Positions 22,620 through 33,348 of a stretch of 64,000 nt of DNA are shown piece by piece; positions within the stretch are counted from its first letter, which is position 1, and each line of letters starts with the position of its first letter. Location of the stretch: contig BTPP01000007.1 of NCBI GenBank assembly GCA_037102815.1, forward strand, positions 2,930,520-2,994,519, in the 5' to 3' direction. The DNA comes from Neurospora intermedia. Lineage: Eukaryota; Ascomycota; Sordariomycetes; Sordariales; Sordariaceae. The notes below the pieces were generated by a model, which saw only the letters and a list, made by a program, of their open reading frames with translations, did no database searches and was not told the origin of the DNA. Position numbers and translations under genes: made by a program.

Positions 22620-23426
22620 ATGGAAGAGAATCCGGCCGACCCTTCCACTTCTCGGGCGGCGACCAAGCTTACCACTGAAAGCCCGTTGCTTCCTTCTCAA
22701 CCTTTCCGTAACGGCACCGAGAATGACTTCCAGTCCTCCTCACTGCCCCACTTGGGTGACTTCATCACGAAGTTGATCGAGGACGCGTACAAACTCCAGA
22801 GCGCGAACGCAGAACTCGAGCGCACCAAACAACTCTTGCGGGAGGCCGAGGACAAGCTTGCTTCTTCCGAGGAGAGCAAATCTCATTTGATCACAGAGAT
22901 TGACAGAACAAAGCAACAATTGCGTCGGGCTGAGAATGCGCTCAAGAGAGAACAGAAGATGACCGAGCGACTCGAAGCAGACAATGTGTCGCTCAAAGCT
23001 AATCTGCGCAACCACCAAGACTTGCTGAATGACACTGAGAGTCTTCGCATCAGGGCGAAAAACAAGCTGCGAGTAGTTGAGAGTCGCACAACCATTCTCG
23101 AGGCTGTTATCAGGAAGAAGAATGAGGCTTTGGAGCAAAAAGATGAGGAGATGCAGTTCAGGATTCACAGCTACAGAGACTACCTGAGGAAGATTGAAGG
23201 CCAGTTTCGAAAGACCTGGTCGATTATCCGCCTACTCGCTGCCTCCAACTTTTGTGGGGTGAAGGACGGTCTCATATCTGGTATCTTCAACAACCATGAC
23301 GTGCTTGAAGAGGGATTAATATTGGCAGAGATCACGAGGGAGATGGATGGGGAGTTTGTCGAATTCGTCCGGGAATTCAGACGGGATCTTCGCCGCACCA
23401 GGGCCTCGGTCGGTTGTCTTGTTTGA
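22620..23426 (+). CDS. Coiled-coil cluster member 4
   Basis: A single exon of 268 residues from the ATG in ACCATGG at 22620. The frame is open upstream to 22329, but the paralogue and the initiation context favour this start. It has a disordered N-terminus, then LPHLGDFITKLIEDAYKLQS as in member 3, then a long coiled coil with repeated R-T-K-Q-Q-L-R-R-A-E type heptads to about residue 180. The C-terminal module starts Y-R-D-Y-L-R-K-I-E and ends in a basic R-R-D-L-R-R-T-R. No enzyme or membrane motif is seen. The paralogy with 20401..21072 is clear; the relation to the other three rests on architecture. Confidence 0.82.
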   Translation: MEENPADPSTSRAATKLTTESPLLPSQPFRNGTENDFQSSSLPHLGDFITKLIEDAYKLQSANAELERTKQLLREAEDKLASSEESKSHLITEIDRTKQQLRRAENALKREQKMTERLEADNVSLKANLRNHQDLLNDTESLRIRAKNKLRVVESRTTILEAVIRKKNEALEQKDEEMQFRIHSYRDYLRKIEGQFRKTWSIIRLLAASNFCGVKDGLISGIFNNHDVLEEGLILAEITREMDGEFVEFVREFRRDLRRTRASVGCLV

Positions 23427-24942
23427 GATGCTCTACACATGAGGTGAGTTAACACGTCTCTATAGCTCTTTCACTGTCAAAATCAGTGGTTACAGTAACT
23501 TACTTTACAGACCAACCACGATGTAGATATCGGCTTATTTGTTTGATGCATTCTTGTATGGATGTCGAGGCTCAAAATCTTTGTGGATGGTTATGGAGCG
23601 GTTTGTAGGATACCTTTCTGTCCTTGAGCTTCGCACAGCTTCGAAGTTGGCCTTGACCTACGCTTGCCGCTATAAATACCTAGTGGTAGTTTGGAGGGGC
23701 CGCTAGTTTTACCGGTTAGCGGAATAGGAGGACAGATTTCGAGGATTGGTAGGCTTGTGAGGTGTGAAAGAATTTTGATGCCATAGCTTATTGTGGAACA
23801 TGTATGACTGGCAATAAAGGGTTCAAGACAGGGGCCTGAAATACTTTGTGTATTTCGAGGAGGGTATAAGCGGTAAAGCATCAAAAGGGGTGTTACAAGC
23901 CTCACGTCTTCAACCAAAATGGATTTGAGACGAGGACTCTCTGGGCCAGCCGCCAGCGGCACCGAGAGATGGTTATCACGAGCCATAGACTTTTCTTGCG
24001 CACGTCTAAAAGCAATCCAAGAACGAGGAGAAAACAGCGTCCCGCAAAGACTCGGGGCGTTGACTTTTAGGTTCCCAGGACATGGAAGTCAGGCATAATT
24101 TGTAAGCAAACTGCCCGAATATGTGCGCTTTATGCCCGCAAAAGAGAGGGGGGGGAGGGGGGGAAATAATGCTAACCTAAGGTACTGTAAATTCGATTTC
24201 TCCAATTATCTGCCTTTCCCTACGTGGAGATGTTCAGAATCACCGTCCTGCGTAGAATCTCTGCTGAGCATAAATGTTGCAGTATGCTGACAGATCATGC
24301 CTGATGTCTTGGGAACTTAGAAATCAACGCCCTGAAACTTTGCGGTGTATGTTCAAGCCACAGAGTATGCACGCTTCGCGGCATGTAGGCGATGTGCCCG
24401 GATTTCTGTACATTATTTTCCAGATTTCGGTCAACAAAATTTGCTCCTCTATTTCCCCTCCCTACCTAGGTACTTATCTGCTCTCTCTCTTCTTAGTCGA
24501 TTCTCTCTTTTCCCTTTCTCTTTTGTCCTTTTCACTGTTTTTCATTCACCGGACAATCATCGTCTCCAAATACCAACCACAAAGCTCGTCAGATCTCGTG
24601 TACAATTCAAGTCAGGCACGCCGCAGCTCAACCCACTCATTTTCTTCCCATCGGACGGCATTCCTCCGACAAGCAGTAGGTATTTCATTTGCCCGCACCA
24701 TCCTCTTGTTGAATGTGTTGAACAATCGATCCACATATGGATAACTTACTCGCTCTCGTTTCACATCTTGTATCTATATATTCTCTTACTCTCGCACTCT
24801 CCTTCTTTTCTTCTCTTTCTTCTTCTTTAATCAATAAGTTCACCACCACACTCGCTTACCCTCGTGATGTCTCGCTTCACTTCAACACCTCTCACAGCCC
24901 AGCCACGAACTCACGAGGGTGTCGTTTACAGATCGATATAGC
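23427..24942. other. Intergenic; pyrimidine-rich leader region
   Basis: No gene is supported. The 24450..24900 stretch is rich in CT and TTC runs and contains the palindrome TACCTAGGTA (24463..24472), typical of a fungal promoter and 5' leader for the gene starting at 24943. A GGGGGGG-rich patch lies near 24148. Confidence 0.5.
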
Positions 24943-26535
24943 ATGCAACTTACGCCTCCCAGCGATACGAACGCTCACGTAGCCGGCACCTCGAGCGAGC
25001 AAAAAACCGATCCGATGTCGGCAGAGGCAAACGCACCTAAGATGGACAACACCATGTTGACAGCGGAGAACGAGAAGTTGAAAGCGGAGTTGGAAGGCGT
25101 CAAGCAAGAGCTGCGTACGGCACAGATCAAGGCGGAAATGGAAGAGAAGGCAAGGGAGGAAGAAGCCGAAAAGCTGCAAAAGGCAAACGAGAGCCTCGAG
25201 GCTGCCCAGGGAAAGATTTGTTCGGTCAATGAAGCCAACAACGACATGGTTTTGGCCTTCCATACCACTGGATACCAGCTGCACAAGGCGACCGAGGAGG
25301 CCATTTCTGCTCAGCGCGAACGGGATGCTCTCCAAAAGGAGCTCGAGGGCATCAAATTTGTACGAGACGCCCTCAAATCGGAGCTCCGGACGAAGGAGCG
25401 TGAGTTGTGCAAGAGCCGGGCAGAAATGTCTCTTCAGGGCGAGTGCCTCGAAACTACCAAGGAGCGATTGCTTGCGGTGGAAAACATGCTGCACAATTCC
25501 CGGAAAACGAGTACCACTGTGACTTCCGAGCTTGAGTTCACCAAGCAGATACTTAAAGGCGCAAACGATGAGATTTGTGCTCGCGCATCTGCACAGGCTG
25601 CTCTACAAACAGAGCTCGAGGACACGAAGCACAAGCTGCACTTGGCAGTGAAGGAGAAGGCGTCCAGCGAAACGGAGAGGACGCTTCTGGATTCATCGCT
25701 CGCGATGACCAAGCTGCATTTGAGCAGGGTAGATGCTTTACTTGCTGCTTGTGTGTCAGAGAACAATGTCCTGAAAAGTTTTCTTTCGGGTCATTCCGCC
25801 ACCATCGAAACCGCAGTCTCCCACATTTTCGACAAGATGGCTGCCCTCGACCATTCTATCGCAGGAAGATTGTCTGCTTTCGAGAACTCGGTCACCTCTA
25901 CCATGGGCGAGCTACACAGCGGAGTTCAGAGCAACGTGGAGCTGGTCGAGGGGCTCAAGCTTCAGTTGAGCGAAGCAAAGCTGCCGGCTGGTGTTCTTGA
26001 GGCCACCACGGCTACGGCTGAAGATAGCAAACAGTGCGCTGAGAGCAGCTCCATGGATATTATAGATGAACCAACACCCATGCCAGCATCTCTCAAGCTG
26101 CGGTTGCGAGAGATAGTAGAGGAGATCAAGCGTCTCACGCAGGCGGGTAGCGTCGCTGAAGATCCCGATGCCGCTGATCCGGAGATTAGTTGTGAAGTCA
26201 ACGAGATATTTGGTGACTATTTGACCCACGTCGTGGAGCAAATGGTCAAGGAGGAGAAAGCAGTCCAGGAGGCCATTCGTAAGGCTAGGGAGAGGATTAT
26301 CAAACACCAAGACTGGTTGTACAGGTTCCGTAAGGTGATTGGGCAAGATGAAAGCTTTTTCGATGAATTGACGCATCATGGGTTGCGTTTTAAGTGTTGG
26401 AAGCGGTGCGAATCTTTGATCAAGATTCTTTTCGAAGTGGAAGAGCAGTATGATGGTGTTATAGATCACTTGGATACAATACTGGAAGAATGTGACGAGA
26501 TGGTAGAGGGCCGTGAAGCTGCGCTGGAGCTATGA
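24943..26535 (+). CDS. Coiled-coil cluster member 5 (largest)
   Basis: A single exon of 530 residues from ATG 24943 (M-Q-L-T-P-P-S-D); the frame is open slightly upstream but only from GTG. A short disordered start is followed by a nearly continuous coiled coil over residues 35-260 (A-E-N-E-K-L-K-A-E-L-E-G-V-K-Q-E-L). A less regular helical region follows, then an acidic linker, and a C-terminal module with H-Q-D-W-L-Y-R-F-R-K-V-I and repeated acidic helices. No signal peptide, membrane helix or ATPase motif is present, so it is not a complete SMC- or motor-type protein. It may be a structural or scaffolding coiled coil; function unknown. Confidence 0.82.
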   Translation: MQLTPPSDTNAHVAGTSSEQKTDPMSAEANAPKMDNTMLTAENEKLKAELEGVKQELRTAQIKAEMEEKAREEEAEKLQKANESLEAAQGKICSVNEANNDMVLAFHTTGYQLHKATEEAISAQRERDALQKELEGIKFVRDALKSELRTKERELCKSRAEMSLQGECLETTKERLLAVENMLHNSRKTSTTVTSELEFTKQILKGANDEICARASAQAALQTELEDTKHKLHLAVKEKASSETERTLLDSSLAMTKLHLSRVDALLAACVSENNVLKSFLSGHSATIETAVSHIFDKMAALDHSIAGRLSAFENSVTSTMGELHSGVQSNVELVEGLKLQLSEAKLPAGVLEATTATAEDSKQCAESSSMDIIDEPTPMPASLKLRLREIVEEIKRLTQAGSVAEDPDAADPEISCEVNEIFGDYLTHVVEQMVKEEKAVQEAIRKARERIIKHQDWLYRFRKVIGQDESFFDELTHHGLRFKCWKRCESLIKILFEVEEQYDGVIDHLDTILEECDEMVEGREAALEL

Positions 26536-27298
26536 AAGCTAGAATCAGGGTTGAGGTTTGGATCAATGACTGGCTTGGCATGGTAGGAGGGTGATGTGAT
26601 GTATATGACTGGTAATCAACCACATCTTTCCCATGGCACAGAGCAAATCTTGGTTACAGCTATTCGGGAGATGAATCGAAACGGAAGTGGAAGTTTTGTT
26701 CAACGGCGGGTGAGAAAGGTGGCAATCGACAGGGGCAGTTAGGCTCTGCAGTAGTGCTGTAACTGGCGTGTTCCGGCTGCGCAGATAGGGCACGCCTTCC
26801 CTAAACTTCTTTCCAATTTGCAGTCACCTTCCCTGATCGATTCGCGTGGGACCATCCCTTTTCCTTTTTTTCTTTTCTTTCTTTTCTCTTTCTTGAAAGA
26901 GGGGAGCTCGCTACTACACATCTCATTCCCTCGGGCGGCGGAGGTAGGTAGAGCGCTGAGGATCGGAGGTCAGTTCCTGTCTGTTTCCCCAACTCTGCTG
27001 TCCATTTTGTAGATGTCAAGTAGGCTACCCCTATCTTGTGCATTGCCGAATCCACAAATGTAAACAATCACCAAGTGCATCTCGTTCATTGTGTCACACA
27101 CTCACAGTGGTCCTCCAGCTCCTGAGTCTCGAACATTATATTTGACCCTTAGTTACTATAGTAGAACTACAACATGACGTTTGATGATACTTTAAATACT
27201 ATCTACCCCTTGCATACCAAAGGAAGACTGACATCGATCTAATCCCTCCAAACCCAGGTATCAAGCCTTGTGTTACACTTACATAGCTACCATAGAAG
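26536..27298. other. Intergenic, no gene recognised
   Basis: Between the convergent ends of the coiled-coil cluster and the secreted-protein pair. A CT/TTTC-rich tract lies near 26860..26900. Nothing else is evident. Confidence 0.5.
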
Positions 27299-28102
27299 CT
27301 ACTTCCCACAGAAGAACCAAGTATGAAAAATGAGGTAGGCCTGCTTCGGTGCGACGTTTTGCACAACTTTCCACGCTGACCCGTCCGTGCCCGGGTATAG
27401 TGGAAGAATGGTCACCGAGAGTTTCCCATCTCTCTGCCAGAGAATCTTTGGTCTGAACACAAACATCATCCGTCTCAAGTCAGCAAGTTTTCAAGGAGAG
27501 CCATGCATTTCCTTCACGATACACCTCTACCGTACGGCTAGAGTTTTTCATCATGCCCCACAGCAACTCTGCAGCATTCAAAGGGATAGAAAAGAAACTT
27601 ACGGAAGTCTGACACCCTCTTGACCAGTAAACACCGTGGCGATCGCACCCTCAGAGCCCGCCGCTCCCACCGACGTCCAAAGATCCTCCTGCTGATTCCA
27701 CCCCATGCGCTTGTACGACAGTAGCTCCGTGTACCGGGCGTTGAGGATAGCGATATGAGCGAACTGGGTGTTCGGCGGACTGCCCGCGGCCATCGGCTGG
27801 TGCACGACTACCCTACACACCTTGTCTTCTGGGCTGGCGCCGTCATTGGAGTCGACGCCGGCTTCGCACCAGGGGCAAAAGCGCTCGCCGATGGAGGACC
27901 AGTCGTTCCAGTTGGCGTCTGCCCGGATGTTCAGGATCTGAGAGTTATTGTTGGCCTGAGAGTTGCCTGTGCCTGGAGTAGGAATGGACTTGGAAGAGGT
28001 GCCACCTGGACCGGGGAGAATATTGGGTGCTGGGGAGGCCTGGGCGGGGTAGTTGCCGGTGAAGAGAAAGATGAAGAAGAAGGGAAGGAGCGATGCCAAC
28101 AT
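27299..28102 (-). CDS. Small secreted protein with F-C-P-W-C motif (paralogue A)
   Basis: Exon 1 (28102..27603) and exon 2 (27452..27299) are joined by a 150-nt intron (27453..27602; GTAAGT donor, TTCAG acceptor, phase 2), giving 217 residues. The chosen Met opens a hydrophobic signal peptide (M-L-A-S-L-L-P-F-F-F-I-F-L-F-T-G), although the frame is open further upstream. A Pro/Gly/Ser-rich linker follows, then E-R-F-C-P-W-C at about 74-79, a further Cys, V-V-V-H-Q-P, and T-E-L-L-S-Y-K-R-M-G-W. Exon 2 is inferred from the paralogue next door: the intron is at the same place and phase, and both second exons share a V-A-P patch and a late Cys. CxxC suggests a disulphide or redox role, but the family is unknown to me. 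Confidence 0.72.
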
Positions 28103-28634
28103 TATGGCTGTGAGGAATTGATAGAGGTAAGTTGGGAAGGAACGAATAAAGTTGGTTGACTCGCTGAAATCCTGGATGAAGAAAGTGAACCGGTGCCGAA
28201 AACAAACAAGTTGTTTGCAAGTCCACCAGGGCTCCGCGGGCGGGGGGCATTGATGGTTTGTATTTTCTCGTTCCCTCTCATGTCCAGTAGATTGATGCAA
28301 GTAAATTAACCTTGTGGCACGTATTATCGGCATGGTTCTTTGACGATTGTGACGTATACAAAGATTCTCAACCCCCCTCCTGCACCAGCATCCTGACAAG
28401 AAAGGCAGTCTTTTGTCCCCGATCCCACCGAACGACAAAGCCTGATTACAACTTTACTCACACGATGTGATTACCAACGCACAGTAGAGCTCGAAATCAG
28501 AGGTTATCCGCTCTAATAATAGCACACACGGTCAAATTGTGTTGTTGCTCTAAATCAATTCCTCCTGTGACCTCACCAACTCACCCTCATAACACCCTCG
28601 CACAATAGAATACAGCCTTTTTTCCGCACCACAA
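28103..28634. other. Spacer between the tandem secreted-protein genes
   Basis: About 0.5 kb, likely the promoter of paralogue A and the 3' flank of paralogue B. The upstream-extended frame of paralogue A (to 28438) gives no signal-peptide logic and was not used. Confidence 0.5.
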
Positions 28635-29378
28635 TCACGGAAAGTCAGTCCCGCCAATGATATCCAGCGTATTTACACAACAGTTGAACTTCTTCCTATA
28701 CACCACCCACTCCCCGCCCGGCGCTACGCCCTTGGCCCCTGCATAAGTCGCCCATCCATTGGGAAACTTATCCGAGAACAACTGCGGAGGAGTATAATTT
28801 TCGTCAGAACGAACAGAGTAGCTGAACGATGGACTACATATCATATGTTCAATTTTGACCATTAGCATCTCCTTTTGCAAGCTTGAACGTTGATCTCTAT
28901 ACGGTCCAGTGTTGATTCATCCGCCAAGTGGCAGAAGATAGAAGACCAAGAAAAAAAAAAAGATGTAGAGAAAGACTCACGGCCTCAATGATCCATCCCC
29001 CCCTTGCTGCTCCTCTCTCCCGCCCATGTGAAAAGTCGCCACCCCCGGCGCGCACCTCGTCGGCCTCGTCGGCAAGTCCACCGACATGCCGTAGCCCATC
29101 CGGCTGTAGGAAAGAAGCTCGGTGAAGTTGTTGTTCATGATGGCGACGTGGATCGCCGGCTTTTGCAGCGGTGAGGGTCCCGGTCCAGGGCGGTCGGAAA
29201 TGGGCTGGTGAACGAAGGCGTGGCAGAACGAGTCGAACTTGAACTCTGGAAGACCGGCCATGCTGTCTGGGACCGACCAGTAGCACCAAGGACAGAAGCG
29301 GTCGGAGACGAAAGATTGGGCGTTTGCGTAGCGGGCGGGGAGGAGAAGGAGGGAAAAGAGGATAGTGAGGAGGTACAT
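28635..29378 (-). CDS. Small secreted protein with F-C-P-W-C motif (paralogue B)
   Basis: Exon 1 (29378..28981) and exon 2 (28833..28635) join over a 147-nt intron (28834..28980; GTGAGT donor, TGTAG acceptor, phase 2), giving 198 residues. Residues 1-20 are a clear signal peptide (M-Y-L-L-T-I-L-F-S-L-L-L-L-P) ending A-N-A before Q-S-F. The mature protein begins with D-R-F-C-P-W-C at 27-32. It shares F-V-H-Q-P, T-E-L-L-S-Y-S-R-M-G and the intron position with the gene at 27299..28102. Exon 2 contains G-V-A-P-G-G-E-W and ends with a Cys pair (N-C-C-V-N). The two genes are tandem, same-strand duplicates about 530 bp apart. Role unknown; likely extracellular. Confidence 0.75.
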
Positions 29379-29867
29379 TCTTGTTTTCGAGGAAAGTCCT
29401 GTAGATAGTGCTTGTTGTGAGGTATGTACAGATACTGGCAGAGGCTATAGTGATGAAGAGCTTGGTGTATTCGACGAGGAGGTTTGTGAAACAGTGAAAG
29501 TTGATGGTGTCCGGTTCAAACATCAACTTTTTAGAGCTCTGGAAAGTATCTACTGACCAGCGCGAACCTTTAAGAGACAAAGAATGGGGTTAACAATCGT
29601 CTGAAAGAGAGGAAGTAGTCGAGTGATCTCCCCAGCAGCCCTAGGTGCCAGGTGCTGTACACAAAGAGAACGCTCATTAATAGACTAATAACAATGGAGG
29701 TTTTACTCACAGTTATCCAACTACGCTTTTAAACGAGGAGTCAACCACCTTCAGCACCGAAGTATTTTCTGTCAAAAAGAAGAATTGCAAAATTCTCCTC
29801 CAAAAAGAAATCGTGATTTTCGGACATATTTGAATCAAGACTATAAAACAAGAAATGACAAAAAGTT
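29379..29867. other. Promoter side of paralogue B and 3' flank of tRNA-Phe
   Basis: No gene is supported in this 490-bp interval. Confidence 0.5.
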
Positions 29868-29956
29868 TGCGGTTTGTGTGGATCGAACACACGACCTTCA
29901 GATTTATGAGTGAAGTGGACTTCAGTCTGACGCTCTCCCAACTGAGCTAAACCCGC
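29868..29956 (-). tRNA. tRNA-Phe (GAA) with 16-nt intron, second copy
   Basis: Identical in the mature sequence to the gene at 15335..15423: same acceptor, D, anticodon (GAA) and T arms. The intron at 29904..29919 also follows position 37 and differs from the first copy by a single base. The flanks are unrelated, so this is a dispersed gene copy rather than a recent segmental duplication. Confidence 0.96.
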
Positions 29957-30211
29957 TTGATGTTTGTCTTTGTAAATATACTCCCTATTAGTGGGGCATG
30001 GGATGCACGTTCCCAAATGCCAACATCAACGCCATGATTTCTTTGTGATGACTTTGTCGATTATGAACCGTGGGGTGTCTATCGAGTGAGGCTTCAAGAA
30101 GGTAAAAACTCTTCCTGTCTTGTAATGGAAATATGAAGTTTGCAGAAAACTGAGAGCGACTGGCGTGAAATTCTAACCCGTTGTTGCCATCTCCCAAAAC
30201 CTCATGTGCAC

Positions 30212-31733
30212 TCACTTCCTCGGATTATTCGGGTTATTTACAGCATAGTGATAAACTCCATTATGCCTCTCCCACCAGCTTGGCCTATGAAACGCCACTG
30301 GCCTCGTCAGCTCGCTCGTGCAGTGACTATTGATATTCCTCCTCCTCTTATTCTCCTGGCACTTGCACCTGCATCCCGTCCCTCCCTCCGACGGCAGTGT
30401 CATCTTGCCCATGTCACGCAGCGCCTTGTTGCCGAGAAGTTGCTGGTCCATCGGTGCATTTCCCGGACACTGCCACAGCGTGTCATGCTCGTAGCCAATA
30501 TCCGAAAAGTGATGAATCTTCTCGGGCGGGAGAAGCATGTGCACGGCGAGCGTGTGTACCGGCGCATCGCCCCAGCGCTCCGAGTAGAAGCCACCTTTGC
30601 TGTCCAGGTAGCGGAAGTAATCCTGGTACTCGCGGCCGCGGAAGAAGTCCAGATTGGCGATCTCAAAGTTGCTCCAGTAGTGGCACATGTTCCACTTGTT
30701 GCCGGCGTTGTCGTGCTCCCGTACCCGAAACAAGCCGAGAAACCAACGGACGGGCGCGGGGAACCACATCACTTGTAACAAGGCGTTCCAGGCGGGCGTC
30801 CGGGGAATACCCTTTTCGATTCGGTAGTCGTCGGTGGTCCTGAATAGGGACGGGCAGGTGTCGCCCACCTCCCAGAGCGCTATCGTCCAGCCGTAGACCT
30901 TGTTGTGACGAGCCATCTCCACAAAAGGGTCGTATGTGAGGGCACAGCTGTAGCGTACACTTGGCTCGAGGCGCCAGTACCACTTGTACGTCCTCAGGGC
31001 TTTGAGATTGTAGAACTCGCTGTTTGCGAAAAAAAAAAAAAAAACATCCGGGTTAGCATGTGGACCTATCACACGAAACGCATCGGGAGACGTACCCAGA
31101 GTAAAACCGACACATGTGATGATAACTCTCCATGTCACCATAGCCCACACCTCGTTCACCCTGCTTCTTCATCTGCAGTTGGGCCTTTGCCTTTTCCTTA
31201 TCATTCATTCCCTCGGGAAACCCCCACTTTCCCTTCTCGATGACCTCGAACCTGACCTCAGTCCCATTGCTCACAGCCCTGCTTAGAACATCCTTGAATT
31301 CCTCTGACCACGGAGCGTCGTTCAGGAACATGATCGGGTAGTGAAACCACCGGTTGAACTGCCGTTCGATATTCGCCACTGTTGCTTTTGCACCTTCGAT
31401 CTCGCTATTCCGCGCCAACATGACAAAAGTGGCGTTCTCGCGCGGCTGCGCGGCGGTAACCGACGGGTCCAGACATCCTGTCGCGAACGGCTGGTCGAGA
31501 TCCTGATGAGGGCGCGCAACGCGCGTGCGGTAGAGATGAGTTGGCAGATCGATAAGGTATAGGACAAGGAGCGGTAATGCGATTTTGAGAAGGAGCTTGG
31601 TGCGGCGTCCATTGCGCCCCGAGCGCCGAAGTCGTCGAAATTGCAACATGAGGATCTGTCCTACTCGCGCCGGCAGGTCAAACGCGAGACGCAGCGTGCC
31701 CAGCCGGGAAGATGTGCGGTGGTGGTAACCCAT
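30212..31733 (-). CDS. Alpha-1,2-mannosyltransferase, GT15 (KRE2/KTR family)
   Basis: Exon 1 (31733..31096) and exon 2 (31019..30212) join over a 76-nt intron (31020..31095; GTACGT donor, GCTAAC branch site, pyrimidine tract including a 15-T run, ACAG acceptor), giving 481 residues. It has a short basic cytoplasmic tail and one type II membrane anchor (about 47-63, L-L-L-K-I-A-L-P-L-L-V-L-Y-L). The Golgi-lumenal GT15 domain follows, with N-A-T-F-V-M-L-A-R-N, W-G-F-P-E-G-M-N, Y-H-H-M-C-R-F-Y-S-G split by the intron, W-Y-W-R-L-E-P-S-V, and M-C-H-Y-W-S-N-F-E-I-A-N-L-D-F-F. The last contains the Glu known as the catalytic nucleophile candidate in yeast Kre2. It should add mannose from GDP-mannose to protein O- or N-linked glycans in the Golgi. 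Which KTR subgroup it belongs to is not determined. Confidence 0.94.
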
Positions 31734-33348
31734 CTTTCAATTTGGAAGGTGAGATGACAGATGACCCAGTGTCTACCGTGTGGCTCTGTGAGCTTGGCTA
31801 CCGCATCTTCACACAAATACAAACATTAAAGATCGCCAGATGATGCAGGTTGGTGGTAGCGCAGGGTGGCATTTACACAGTAAGACGATGATCAACTCTG
31901 CTGCCTACACAGGAGCAAGGGTACAGCCGCACAAATAGAATAAGCAACAGGTTTTTTTCTGTGCCGTACGTCCATAATGGAAATTTCCTAGTTGATAGGT
32001 AGCGCTGTTTTCTTTTTGACTCATAGCTTGACGAAACGTTGAAGCGCGAGAACAAAGAAAAACAAAGAGAAGGGAACCAACAATCCTACCTCTAGGTACG
32101 CAACCAAACTTTATGTCAATTGCCACTGAGCGTTGACGGGTTAGGTAGGTAGTGAAATCCTTTGGGTTGGTGATGACTGACAACCAAGGGGGCACACTAC
32201 CTACCGAGGTACTATACTACGATGCTACAGTGATTTCAAGTTGTCCTAGCTTGACTGTGTAGGGCCGTAAGCCGTTGCTGGCCAATGAAAAGCTCAGGTG
32301 CTGCAGTGATGACCGCCGACGCCTACAAAGGGACGTTCCGGCTGTTTTGTCCAAAGTTGTTGAGGCAGGAGAACGCTAAGACGCGGTGATTGTGAGCTTG
32401 TTTGTACCCAGTAAACAAGTACAGAGCGAAGAACCGCAAATTCTGAGGACAGTCACGACAGTGTAGACAATACGTTGCCTTCCACCGGTGCACGTGAAAG
32501 GGGTACGTACAGCCAACCGAATCAGGAAAATTTGGGGATGCCAGCTAGAACGCAATGGAGACAGGAAGTACACATGCACTTGCATATGTAGGTACCTAAC
32601 GACATCACGTTCTTCGAATGCAAAGGATCTTGCACACTTTGATACAAAGTCAAAGCCTCCGCAAACTTATAACACATCGGTCGTGGTCACAAAGCCAGCG
32701 AATGACGGCGCATACAAGTATGTAAGCGGTGGACGCCGTGCTCCGGGAGCGGTGCCTGAAAATCAAAGGGTCACCGCCGGCGCTGGCCAACGGCTTTAGC
32801 CCCCCACGGCCCCATACTTTTCCGACATCCACACCGGACGCTCTCGGAGACCTTGTTGGTCCGGGAGTCTGCCAAGCCGGCTTGTTACGTGAGAGAAACT
32901 CGTTCTCCTCCGACAGCCGCCATCACGCTACCAACCGGTGGGACCGGCCACATACCCGTGCCAGTGATGTTTCATGTTCGATGTTTTCCAGAATCCAGAG
33001 AAGTCTTGAGAAAACCGAGAAGCCTCTCCGCCATTCCAGAGTCCAGCCACCCTGCCCACCCCGCCCCGGCGATTTGCAAAAGTTTTTTTTTCTTGCGTGG
33101 AATCCCTGTTGAGCCCGCTTTGTCCTCCACCCGGCTCCTCCACTTAAGGGCCAGATACCGCCACTTCTTGTTCGCAGTGACTGAAACTGAAGAACGTACA
33201 TTCTTTCAATTAGGAAAAGAGCACCGTCTTTTCGTTGCCCTCGTCCCTGAACGAGCAGGAGACAGCCCTGACCAACCCTCCCGACCTTGGAAGCTATCTT
33301 TCGAGACTCGAGATAATCTGTCGCCAAATAGAGAAAAACCCCGGATAA
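31734..33348. other. Divergent intergenic region (1.6 kb)
   Basis: Separates the GT15 gene from the MCT-like transporter and presumably holds both promoters. Several CCTACC / GGTAGG motifs occur near 32080..32210. A long plus-strand frame (32853..33371) overlaps the transporter start and has no motif. No other gene was recognised. Confidence 0.5.

Noticed and set aside
24892-25494. 200-codon minus-strand frame
   Set aside because: Shadow of the large coiled-coil gene; heptad codon bias creates an open antisense frame.
30140-30843. Plus-strand frames of 148-212 codons
   Set aside because: Antisense to exon 2 of the GT15 mannosyltransferase.
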